Source: Salinibacterium sp. NK8237
GTDB lineage: Bacteria; Actinomycetota; Actinomycetes; Actinomycetales; Microbacteriaceae
Assembly: GCF_015864955.1 (NCBI RefSeq)
Contig: NZ_JADYWE010000001.1
Span: 558,001-622,000 of the forward strand
Direction: 5' to 3'
DNA length: 64,000 nt
Positions 56,675-64,000 of this stretch are shown one piece after another. Numbering within the stretch: the stretch's first letter is position 1; each line of letters begins with the position of its first letter. The notes beneath the pieces were generated by a model. The model had not been told where the DNA came from, did no database searches, and was given only the letters and a program-made list of their open reading frames with translations. A program made the translations under genes and the position numbers.

Positions 56675-58909
56675 CTAGCTCGTAAAGACAGGCGCCAGAC
56701 GCTCCCAGGCCTCAGCCCGCACATACACGGGCACCTGATCCCACGGCACTACGCGAGTATCGACGCTGCCGCCCGCGACCCGTTCGCCAGTGAACGCGTA
56801 TATCCAGTCGCCACGAGGAAGAGTCGCCGTGTGATCGGTGGCGCCTTCGTCAGTCACGGGCGATACGAGAATGTCGCGCCCGAGCATCCACTGCAACGGA
56901 TGTGCCCAGAGGCGTTCATCGTCAGGCCAGTCGAAGAACAGCGGCCGCATGACGTTCGTGCCAGCAGAAACAGCCCACTCGCTCTCGGCGGTGAGGTACG
57001 GCACGAGCCGTTCGCGCAATTCGACGATGCTGCGGCTCATCTCGAGCACGCGTGCATCCCCCGATTGCTCGGCGATGTTCCAGGGCGTTCGGTCACGACT
57101 CGGTGATCGGTGGTGATTGAACTCCGAGTGGTACTGCATGATCGGCACGAAGGCCGCGGCAGCGAGTGAACGAACGTAGAGCTCTGCCGTGGGCACGTCG
57201 CCACTGAAACCAGCGAGATCCCAGCCCCAATAAAGGATGCCGCACGCGCTCGCATTGAGCCCGGCGAACAGCGACCAGCGGAAGGCATCCCACGTGGAGT
57301 TCTCATCTCCGGCCCAGAAAGCTCCGTGGGCTTGCGATCCCGTGTATCCGGCGCGCGAGAACGTCACTGGCGCTTTGCCAGCGCTCTTGAGGAGCTCGCC
57401 GTAGGCACGGGCGTAGTGCACCGGGAATGTGTTGTTCTTCTCGTCGCCGCGGCGGCCATCCTGATAGTGGAGTTCAGAGCCCCACGCGTGCTCACCACCA
57501 TCAGTCTTGAAGCCGTCGACGCCCATGTCCTCTACAAGGTAGCGACGTTTCTCCGTCCACCACTGCGCAGAACGATCATCGGTGAGATCTGGCATCAACG
57601 AGAGCGGGAACCACCAACCACGATTGCGGTACGGCTTGAGCACACCGCGCGGCGTCTCATCCTGAATGAGCACGTTGTCTCGCTGAGCCGCCTCGGCGTC
57701 GAACCGAGCTTGACCCACGGGATGCGGGCGCATCTTGATAAGGGGAATCTGCCACAACAGCACGCGCACATCGCGATCATGCAGCTCGTCGATCATGGCT
57801 TTCGGGTCGGGCCACGCGCCCTCCGCGGGAAAGCTGAAATCGTTGAGCCGCAGCGGCCCACCGCTGTCGTTCGGCGCATACTGCGCATCCCGCCAGACCG
57901 TGAACGTGCTTTCGTCGCTCCATGCCTCAATAACCACAGATCCGACCGGGATACCGTGCTCCCGATGCGCATCCATCTGACGCATAACTTCGGCTTGAGT
58001 GTTCCACTCGTTGCCGCTCGCCCACAAACGGTGAACCCAACTCGGCAACGCTTCGGGGCGCCCGACCTCACCGAGGAACTGATCGAGAACTTCCGCCGGC
58101 GTTCCCGCATAGCCACCAACCGACAGCACTTCGGAGGCGTCACTGGGCGAATCAACCTCTGATTCGATCCACAGCAGGCCGGCATCGCTATCGGCAACAT
58201 CGAACCACACACGCCTGCTGGTGCGCACGTGAAAGCCCCACCCGCGAGCGCCGATGACGTGAGCGAATGGCATCGGCAGGTACGTCTTGCGTTCCGCACC
58301 CTGAGACTTGTACTGCTCGAAAACGACCGAGTCGAGGCTCGCACCGCGCTGGTCGAGGGCGTCAAATCGTTCGCCGAAGCCGGAGACGTGCTCGCGCTCG
58401 TCGAGCCGCAGTGCGAACCGAACCCGGTGGATGCGTTCGCCGTCGTCGAGAACAGTGGTGCTGCCGGCGACAAGGCCAACCGTCTCGTTAGCGGCAACGA
58501 TCGAATCGGGCGCAGCGCGCCATCCGGCCACTCGCACGTCGAACCAGCGGGTGGACTGCGAGCGCGGTGCCGCCGTTGGGCCACCGACGAACCGATAGCG
58601 ATACCCGGCCGTTGCTTGGAGTTGGGAAACATCAACAGCGAAACCGGTGCTCGTTCGTGCCAGTTTCGCTTGCGCCGAGGCGAGGTGGCCGCCGTCGACG
58701 GCTTGGCCCCGCGAGCGTTGCTGCACTCGCTTGAGGGCGAAGTCGGCGACTGACTCTCCGTCATCCCATTCGAGAGTGACAACGTCGACATCCGCTGTGG
58801 CACGCACGCCGAGCCGGAGGGCCTCGCCCGCAATGGGAACGGCGGGGTGACGTTGTTCGGTGTCGACAGAGTACGGATGCCCCGAACCCAGTGGTCTATG
58901 TCTCAGCAC
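56675..58909 (-). CDS. Glycoside hydrolase family 31
   Basis: The start is GTG 58909, which shares its first bases with the GH15 stop (TAGTG). The product is 744 residues. The nucleophile Asp470 is in DGFKTDGGEH and the acid/base Asp535 is in WAGDENSTWD. The KTDxGE form is closer to YicI-type alpha-xylosidases and related alpha-glucosidases than to WxDMNE enzymes. There is no signal peptide, so it works inside the cell. It is the last gene of the sugar module. Confidence 0.88.
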   Translation of the reverse strand: MLRHRPLGSGHPYSVDTEQRHPAVPIAGEALRLGVRATADVDVVTLEWDDGESVADFALKRVQQRSRGQAVDGGHLASAQAKLARTSTGFAVDVSQLQATAGYRYRFVGGPTAAPRSQSTRWFDVRVAGWRAAPDSIVAANETVGLVAGSTTVLDDGERIHRVRFALRLDEREHVSGFGERFDALDQRGASLDSVVFEQYKSQGAERKTYLPMPFAHVIGARGWGFHVRTSRRVWFDVADSDAGLLWIESEVDSPSDASEVLSVGGYAGTPAEVLDQFLGEVGRPEALPSWVHRLWASGNEWNTQAEVMRQMDAHREHGIPVGSVVIEAWSDESTFTVWRDAQYAPNDSGGPLRLNDFSFPAEGAWPDPKAMIDELHDRDVRVLLWQIPLIKMRPHPVGQARFDAEAAQRDNVLIQDETPRGVLKPYRNRGWWFPLSLMPDLTDDRSAQWWTEKRRYLVEDMGVDGFKTDGGEHAWGSELHYQDGRRGDEKNNTFPVHYARAYGELLKSAGKAPVTFSRAGYTGSQAHGAFWAGDENSTWDAFRWSLFAGLNASACGILYWGWDLAGFSGDVPTAELYVRSLAAAAFVPIMQYHSEFNHHRSPSRDRTPWNIAEQSGDARVLEMSRSIVELRERLVPYLTAESEWAVSAGTNVMRPLFFDWPDDERLWAHPLQWMLGRDILVSPVTDEGATDHTATLPRGDWIYAFTGERVAGGSVDTRVVPWDQVPVYVRAEAWERLAPVFTS

Positions 58910-60090
58910 TAGTCGGTCTCGCTTTCGTTTCTGAAATGATTTTCGGTGGTCGCGAGTGACGCCGGCCACTCTGCTGGTGGTGAGTACACGCCAATCTCGA
59001 CGGCGAGGCGCACATACATTGCGTGACTCCAGAGCAGCGGTGTCGCCACACTCCCCCAGCGTTCCTGCCATTCGGCGACACGGCTGGGATCAAGCAGGTC
59101 ATCGTCGACCTGTTCTGGCAGGAATCCCTCCGCAGTCACCGTGCTGGCCGCCCATTCCAGTTGGCTGCGTGCGCGTGCAGTGTCGCCGCAGGCCGCATAG
59201 GCCAGGCCGAGCATGCAACTGAGTAGCGGCCATTGGCCACCGCCATAGAACGTGTCGCCCCGGTAGCGATGCACACCACCGTCGACCGTGATTTCGTGGT
59301 CGATGCGCGCGGTAGTAGCAGCGGCGAGAGCGCTCGCGCCATCCACAACGGCCAGCGGGGAGATGAGCGCGGCAAGGGAACCATCGACGGCAACTGATCC
59401 CAGCCATTTGACGAGGTGACCGTCGCGAACACCGTCCAATTCGATGATCTCTCTGGCAGCGGTCGCGGCGACCATCGCTCGAGTGGCAATATCAGCGGGG
59501 AGCACATCAGCGGATACCGCAGCGCTCAGCCCCGCAATGACACAGCCGAGCGTTGACACGTGACGCTCGGTCTCAAACTCTTCCCACCAGTCGAAGCAGG
59601 GGCGCTCCCACGTCGCGAGCAGATAGCGGACGGAAAGCTCAATGCCTTCACGCCACCGCTCAAGATCGAGCCCGTGTCGCTGGGAGTGCGCGACTGCCGC
59701 CCACATCCAGGTGCCGAAGCCGTCGGTTTGGAAGTCCCACCAGTCGTCGTCGCCCTCGGCGCCATCGAAGGTAAAACGGGTAGCAAGCATCTGGGAGTTA
59801 TCGAGCGGAGTGCCTGCCGCTTCGGCTCGCTCGATGGTCTCAATCTGGGTGCGGCGAGCGATAAGGATGCTCGCACACCAGTCGAAGAAGCGTGAGGCAG
59901 ATTCGACGGCGTTGGCGCTCGACATTCCGTCAGCGATGAAGGCGCCGTCACGGAACCAGGAGTAGCCGGTGTATGCCGAAAAGGTAGGGCTGGCGGGGTA
60001 CGCCCCACTGGGGTGCTGCAACGTGGAGATCAGCTCGACGCTGTGCGCTGCGAGCGACGCGAGGGACTCGTCGTCCAGGCGTGAAGTCAT
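58909..60090 (-). CDS. Glycoside hydrolase family 15, short form (isomaltose glucohydrolase-like)
   Basis: The product is 393 residues. ATG 60090 has AGGAGGG 6 nt upstream. It is essentially only the (alpha/alpha)6 catalytic domain: YSWFRDGAF, CFDWWEEFE with Glu170 and Glu173, and the base region GFLPEQ with Glu326. The Glu-x-x-Glu pair is like the general acid and second base I recall for Kribbella isomaltose glucohydrolase. The usual N-terminal beta-sandwich of GH15 is absent. It is cytoplasmic. Confidence 0.82.
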   Translation of the reverse strand: MTSRLDDESLASLAAHSVELISTLQHPSGAYPASPTFSAYTGYSWFRDGAFIADGMSSANAVESASRFFDWCASILIARRTQIETIERAEAAGTPLDNSQMLATRFTFDGAEGDDDWWDFQTDGFGTWMWAAVAHSQRHGLDLERWREGIELSVRYLLATWERPCFDWWEEFETERHVSTLGCVIAGLSAAVSADVLPADIATRAMVAATAAREIIELDGVRDGHLVKWLGSVAVDGSLAALISPLAVVDGASALAAATTARIDHEITVDGGVHRYRGDTFYGGGQWPLLSCMLGLAYAACGDTARARSQLEWAASTVTAEGFLPEQVDDDLLDPSRVAEWQERWGSVATPLLWSHAMYVRLAVEIGVYSPPAEWPASLATTENHFRNESETD

Positions 60091-60114
60091 GAAGTGCCCT
60101 CCTGGGCCAGCTGG

Positions 60115-60154
60115 GAGTGAGGCCCATCTCGCGTCAACAAGATGGGCCTCACTC
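60115..60154 (-). other. Intra-operon hairpin after the sugar-binding protein gene
   Basis: A perfect 15-bp stem (60115-60129 with 60140-60154) lies 11 nt after the binding-protein stop, before GH15. It lacks a T-run. Such hairpins commonly raise binding-protein mRNA relative to downstream genes. Confidence 0.65.
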
Positions 60155-60164
60155 GGGAGACGTA

Positions 60165-61406
60165 CTATCCGATTACGGCGTTGATTCGTTCTTCAGCGCT
60201 GGCCAGAGCGTCGGCGACGGACTTGCGTCCTGCCTGTGCTTCGATCAGTTCCTCGGTGACAATGTCTTGCATCTCCTGCTGGCCGTTCTCGACCAGTGGG
60301 GTAAGCGCGATCGAGTCAAGCGAGTCAAAGACGGCCTGGCGGTTAGCCGGAGTGTCCTTGGTCAGGTAGACGGCGAGTTGATCTTCGTCGCTCGTGGGCG
60401 GCAGTTCCCAACCGCTATCGAGGCGAACATCGATCATCGTCTGGGATGACGTCAGGAACTCTGCGAATGCGGTCGCTTCGGCAATGTGGTCGGATGCTGC
60501 TGACACACCGACCGCGTTAGAGAACACTGCGCTGGCCTGTTGGGTATTTCCAGGCTCAACGGCGATGTCCCACGTGAATGGTGCGTCGGCGAGTGCGCCG
60601 AAGACCCAGATGCCGGAGTGCATCATGCCGAGCTTGCCCTCGAGGAACAGGTTCGTGTCGAAGTCTGCTGTGCCCTGACCCTCTTCAATAGTGGGCATTA
60701 CCGTGCCGCTCTTGTCAGTGAGCCACTCCGCTGCCTCGATACCTGCCGGGGTGTTGAACGCGACGGAGGTTCCGTCGTCACTCAAGAACGATGCACCGTT
60801 CTGGTCGAGCACCTTGTAGAACTCGTAGAACGACACAGGCTGGTGGTCGCCCCAGGTTCCGCTTCCGGAGTCAGTGAGAGCTTCCGCTGCCGCTTGCTCG
60901 TCAGCCCAGGTCCAGTCACTCGTCGGGTAGTCGAGTCCGGCCGCATCGAAGAGGTCAGCGTTGTAATACAGCACAACATCGGAGAATGAACTGGGCAGCC
61001 CATAACTGGTGCCGTCAACGGCATACGCGTCGATGAGCGACTCACGGTATGACTCGGGGTTAGTCACTTCGAGAGGAGCGAGCGAACCGCTCGAAGCCAA
61101 CTGGGGGAAGAAGTCGTAGTTGGTGTCGACGACATCCGCCACCGTTCCGGCCGCGAGGTCGGTTTGGAGGGTGGTGAAGTAGTCGCCATAGGGAAGCGTC
61201 GTGATGTCAACAGTGACGTTGGGGTTCTCTGCCTCGAACGCATCAACGATCGTCTGAAGGTTGTCTTCGTTGCCGCCCGAAGAAGTGAAGTTCGAGTAGG
61301 TGATGGTGACAGGGCCGTCTTCGGCGGCAGGTTCGCTGGCGCAGGCACTCAACAGCAGTGCTGAGACGCCGACGATTCCTCCCGCAGCAAGTAGTGAACG
61401 TTTCAT
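60165..61406 (-). CDS. Sugar ABC transporter substrate-binding lipoprotein
   Basis: The product is 413 residues. The signal ends in LLLSACAS (lipobox). The mature part is SBP_bac_1 (VTITYSNFTSSGGNEDNLQTIVDAFEAENPNVTVDITTLPYGDY ...). AAAGGAG lies upstream of the ATG. It probably binds a short alpha-glucoside, given the GH15 and GH31 neighbours. Confidence 0.92.
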   Translation of the reverse strand: MKRSLLAAGGIVGVSALLLSACASEPAAEDGPVTITYSNFTSSGGNEDNLQTIVDAFEAENPNVTVDITTLPYGDYFTTLQTDLAAGTVADVVDTNYDFFPQLASSGSLAPLEVTNPESYRESLIDAYAVDGTSYGLPSSFSDVVLYYNADLFDAAGLDYPTSDWTWADEQAAAEALTDSGSGTWGDHQPVSFYEFYKVLDQNGASFLSDDGTSVAFNTPAGIEAAEWLTDKSGTVMPTIEEGQGTADFDTNLFLEGKLGMMHSGIWVFGALADAPFTWDIAVEPGNTQQASAVFSNAVGVSAASDHIAEATAFAEFLTSSQTMIDVRLDSGWELPPTSDEDQLAVYLTKDTPANRQAVFDSLDSIALTPLVENGQQEMQDIVTEELIEAQAGRKSVADALASAEERINAVIG

Positions 61407-61461
61407 GCTAGATATCTCCTTTGATGTCAGGTTATGAATGGATCTCTGGTGCCTCGGGGCC

Positions 61462-62289
61462 TTACTTGATCCCTGAGCTTGCGACGCCCTGAATGATGTA
61501 CTTTTGGGCGAAAATGTAGAGCGCGAGCATCGGCAAGATGCTCACGATCGAGCCAGCCATCACGACGTCCCACGCGGTCGTGTACTGACCTTGAAGCCCC
61601 GCTAGAGCGATCGGAAGTGTCTGCAACTCGGGTGAGCGCAGCACGACGAGTGGCCACAAAAACGCGTTCCAACTGCTCATGAAGGCGAACACGGTCAGCG
61701 TTGCGAGTGCGGGGCGAATGTTCGGGATGATGATTTGGGTAAACACTCGAAAGTGACCAGCACCATCAAGCTTCGCCGCCTCATCAAGCTCTCGGGGAAC
61801 CTGATTCACGGCCTGGCGAAGCAAGAATATTCCAAAGGCGCTCGCAAACGTCGGGAGCAGAGCACCGAGGTAGGTGTCGAGCAACCCGAATGCCTTGAGC
61901 TCAGCAAAGAGCGGCACGATGAGCACTTGAAGCGGAATCATCATGGTCGCGAGGTAGACCGCGAAGACAACGCCGCGACCGCGGAACGGTAGTCGACTGA
62001 AGGCGTAGGCAGCGGTGGCACTCGTGAAGAGTTGCGCCAGCGTAGTCACGAGGGCGAGCCCGATGCTGTTCGCGACTACCCGACCGAATGGTCGCTCCGT
62101 AAACAGCGTTTGGTACGCCTCGAATGATGGGTTTTCGGGCCACAGCTGTGGAGCGATGGAGAACCCAGCGCCCGGAGTGATCGAGGTGATGAATGTCCAC
62201 AAGAAGGGGAAGAACATCGCAATCGCGCCGGCGATGACAACGACATGCAAGACGATCGACCGGGGGCGAGTGCGCGGCGACTTAGCCAT
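61462..62289 (-). CDS. Sugar ABC permease, MalG type
   Basis: The start is ATG 62289 (MAKSPRTRP), overlapping the previous stop (ATGGCTAA). The product is 275 residues with six helices. The EAA loop is ELDEAAKLDGAGHFRVFTQIIIPNIRPAL. It pairs with the MalF-type permease. The ATPase is not in the window; such systems share an MsiK-type ATPase. Confidence 0.93.
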   Translation of the reverse strand: MAKSPRTRPRSIVLHVVVIAGAIAMFFPFLWTFITSITPGAGFSIAPQLWPENPSFEAYQTLFTERPFGRVVANSIGLALVTTLAQLFTSATAAYAFSRLPFRGRGVVFAVYLATMMIPLQVLIVPLFAELKAFGLLDTYLGALLPTFASAFGIFLLRQAVNQVPRELDEAAKLDGAGHFRVFTQIIIPNIRPALATLTVFAFMSSWNAFLWPLVVLRSPELQTLPIALAGLQGQYTTAWDVVMAGSIVSILPMLALYIFAQKYIIQGVASSGIK

Positions 62290-63229
62290 AGTGAACCCAC
62301 CTCTTTTGTCCAATAATTTGAATGACGGTGACCGCGAGAATCACGATGAAGAGCAACCATGAGAGGGCGGATGCTTCGCCCGCAGCGCCATAGCGGAATG
62401 TGAGGTCGTAAATCTGCTGCACGACCACCTGCGTTGATCCGCCCGGTCCACCGCCCGTCATTGCATAGACCTGGTCGAATACTTGGAAGCCGTTGATCAG
62501 CGAGATCACGATGACAAAGAACGTGCTGGGGCTCAGCATCGGGATCGTGACGTTGAAGAAGCGGTTCCATGCCCCCGCGCCATCGACTTTGGCGGCGTCA
62601 TACAGATCAGGGTTGATCGTCTGCAGTCCAGCGAGCAGGATGACCATCACGAAGCCGAGGTCTTTCCACGAGCTCGCAAGGATGATCGAGATCATTGCCC
62701 AGTCGGGGTCGGTCCACCAACCGGGGCCATCGATGCCGAACCAGCCAAGCGCGAGGTTGACGACACCGTTGTTGGGGTTAAGGAGCCAACGCCAGACAAT
62801 GGCCACGGCGATCCAACTTGTGACGACAGGCAGAAAGTAGATGCCTCGCCAGAACGAACGCCCTTTGAGCGCTTGGTTGAGCGCGAGCGCTAATGCTAGT
62901 CCCCCGATGTAGACGAGCGGCAGGTACCCAGCGATGTAGCCGATAGTGTGCAGGAAGACTTGCCCGGTGCGTTCGTCGGCGAGAAGAGAACGATAGTTTT
63001 CCCATCCGATGAACTCCATTGGAGTGATGAGGTTCCACTCGGTGAAGCTGATCCACGCCGCCGCAACCATCGGACCAAGCACGAAGAGGGTCAGCGGGAT
63101 GGCGCTCGGCAGCAGGAAGGCGAGCACGGTAAGCACATAGCCGGTACTAGCGCGTTTCTTCTTCCGGCTGAGGGGTGCGCGTTGCGGTGGTGGCGCCGTT
63201 GGCGCTGTGAGAACGGTCGGCAGAACCAT
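62282..63229 (-). CDS. Sugar ABC permease, MalF type
   Basis: The product is 315 residues with six helices. The EAA loop is DLYDAAKVDGAGAWNRFFNVTIPMLSP. The ATG shares a base with the ROK stop (TGATG). Together with the MalG-type permease it forms the channel for the sugar module. Confidence 0.93.
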   Translation of the reverse strand: MVLPTVLTAPTAPPPQRAPLSRKKKRASTGYVLTVLAFLLPSAIPLTLFVLGPMVAAAWISFTEWNLITPMEFIGWENYRSLLADERTGQVFLHTIGYIAGYLPLVYIGGLALALALNQALKGRSFWRGIYFLPVVTSWIAVAIVWRWLLNPNNGVVNLALGWFGIDGPGWWTDPDWAMISIILASSWKDLGFVMVILLAGLQTINPDLYDAAKVDGAGAWNRFFNVTIPMLSPSTFFVIVISLINGFQVFDQVYAMTGGGPGGSTQVVVQQIYDLTFRYGAAGEASALSWLLFIVILAVTVIQIIGQKRWVHYG

Positions 63230-63999
63230 CAGGAGTTCTCCTGCGGAGACGCCTGCTGCACAAGGCGCTGACGAACCAGGTCGCCTTGCTCGCCGGCGAT
63301 TCCTTCAGCATCGAACGGAGTCGCGAGCACGAGCGTGGCTGCACCCTGAGCCCAACTGGCGTCCTGCCACGTCTCAACAGCAACGGGCACACCACGACGC
63401 GCGGGAATGAGTGCCGCTCGAAAGGCCGGCTCAAAACCATAGGACCAGTGTCCCCAGTCGGCTGTGCCCTCCCCCAGCAGAATGACGATCTCGGGATCAA
63501 CCACGTGAACGAGCCCAGCAATTGCTCGGCCCAGCAGGTGGCCGGCCTCGCCAAAGACGGCGATGGCATCCGCATTCCCGCGATCTGCTGCGTCACGAAG
63601 TGCCGCAACTCCTGCGCCGGGAGCGATGATGTTGCGATCACGAGCCGTCGCCACTAGCGCGCTCTCCGATACGAATGTCTCAAGGCATCCGATGTTTCCG
63701 CACGTGCAGCGGGGACCATCGTCACGCACCGGAATGTGTCCGATTTCGCCAGCACCGCCGCCGAAGCCGCGAACGATGAGACCGTCAATCACGATTGCGG
63801 CGCCGATACCGGTTCCAATTGTCACGGCGAGAAAGTTGCGATGACGACGGCCGAGACCGTAGAGACGCTCCGCCATCGCGAGAGCGTTCACGTTGTTCTC
63901 CACGAGAACGGGGAGTCCCAGTTCGCGACGTAGAGTGGCGCCGATCGGCACGTTGTTCCACTTCAACTGTGTGGAACTCACTACCCCCGCGGCTTGAGA
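63229..63999 (-). CDS. ROK-family protein (sugar kinase or repressor), 5' partial
   Basis: The frame is open to the right edge; 256 residues are visible. ROK features are VTIGTGIGAAIVIDG, GEIGHIPV and the zinc site CTCGNIGCLE. Whether an N-terminal HTH is present cannot be seen, so it could be a glucokinase or a repressor of this operon. It overlaps the permease start. Confidence 0.9.
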   Translation of the reverse strand, partial: SQAAGVVSSTQLKWNNVPIGATLRRELGLPVLVENNVNALAMAERLYGLGRRHRNFLAVTIGTGIGAAIVIDGLIVRGFGGGAGEIGHIPVRDDGPRCTCGNIGCLETFVSESALVATARDRNIIAPGAGVAALRDAADRGNADAIAVFGEAGHLLGRAIAGLVHVVDPEIVILLGEGTADWGHWSYGFEPAFRAALIPARRGVPVAVETWQDASWAQGAATLVLATPFDAEGIAGEQGDLVRQRLVQQASPQENS

Positions 64000-64000
64000 A

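Overview
The window is a GC-rich stretch of an actinobacterial chromosome, most likely Microbacteriaceae. The evidence is the gene content: DUF4031, DUF4233 and DUF2510/TM2 proteins, VKOR, RsfS, a translational ileS T-box with a type 2 IleS, a type 2 ValS, and a long Arg/Gly-rich RNase E. The genus cannot be fixed from sequence alone. No transposase, integrase, phage gene, rRNA or CRISPR array was seen, so this looks like ordinary chromosome with some accessory modules.

Layout. 1-2.2 kb: the 3' part of a fatty-acyl-reductase-like/HAD fusion followed by a ferritin-like diiron protein. 2.2-3.9 kb: a KhtT/KhtU-like cation:proton antiporter pair. 4.0-8.4 kb (minus): a TM2 protein, a DUF2130 nuclease-like protein, a histidine-repeat YHYH lipoprotein coupled to a NiCoT nickel/cobalt permease, and tRNA-Ala(GGC) with its terminator. 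8.6-11.2 kb: metN-metI-metQ methionine importer. 11.3-19.1 kb (minus): rplU-rpmA-obgE-proB-proA-small membrane protein-nadD-Ala/Pro-rich protein-rsfS, headed by a clear promoter with a leader of about 245 nt. 19.1-26.0 kb: DUF4031 (plus), then on the minus strand RNase E, the UPF0718/UPF0703 pair, an Ig-like/propeller membrane protein and an ACT protein. 26.3-32.9 kb: VKOR (plus), then T-box-ileS-folC-DUF4233-ndk (minus). 32.9-37.7 kb: a GntR/DUF1648 cassette, an NhaP-type antiporter divergent from a TDT transporter, and bioY. 37.9-43.6 kb: a family-5 (peptide-type) ABC importer with a fused double ATPase and a TetR regulator. 43.7-49.3 kb: a membrane-anchored protein, valS, a GNAT protein, a small protein and a lipoprotein/PKD pair. 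49.4-52.2 kb: a methyltransferase divergent from an M3 peptidase. 52.2-56.5 kb: an AceE-like E1 and ACC deaminase (minus), divergent from a GntR regulator. 56.7-64 kb (minus): an alpha-glucoside module of ROK, two permeases, a binding protein, GH15 and GH31.

How genes work together. The ileS leader couples ileS, and probably folC/DUF4233/ndk, to isoleucyl-tRNA charging. ACC deaminase makes 2-oxobutyrate, and the adjacent AceE-like enzyme is a plausible consumer of it. The right-hand sugar module looks built to import short alpha-glucosides, with isomaltose-type sugars favoured by the GH15 active-site pattern, and split them inside the cell. The NiCoT gene and the His-repeat YHYH lipoprotein form a two-gene metal unit preceded by nested inverted repeats.

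Most interesting leads: the His-x-His-Pro-His-Glu repeats placed before a Tat lipoprotein signal; the FAR-HAD plus diiron pair; the acdS/AceE-like coupling; mirrored divergent promoters between rne and the VKOR gene; and the ileS leader with its alternative pairing next to the ribosome binding site.
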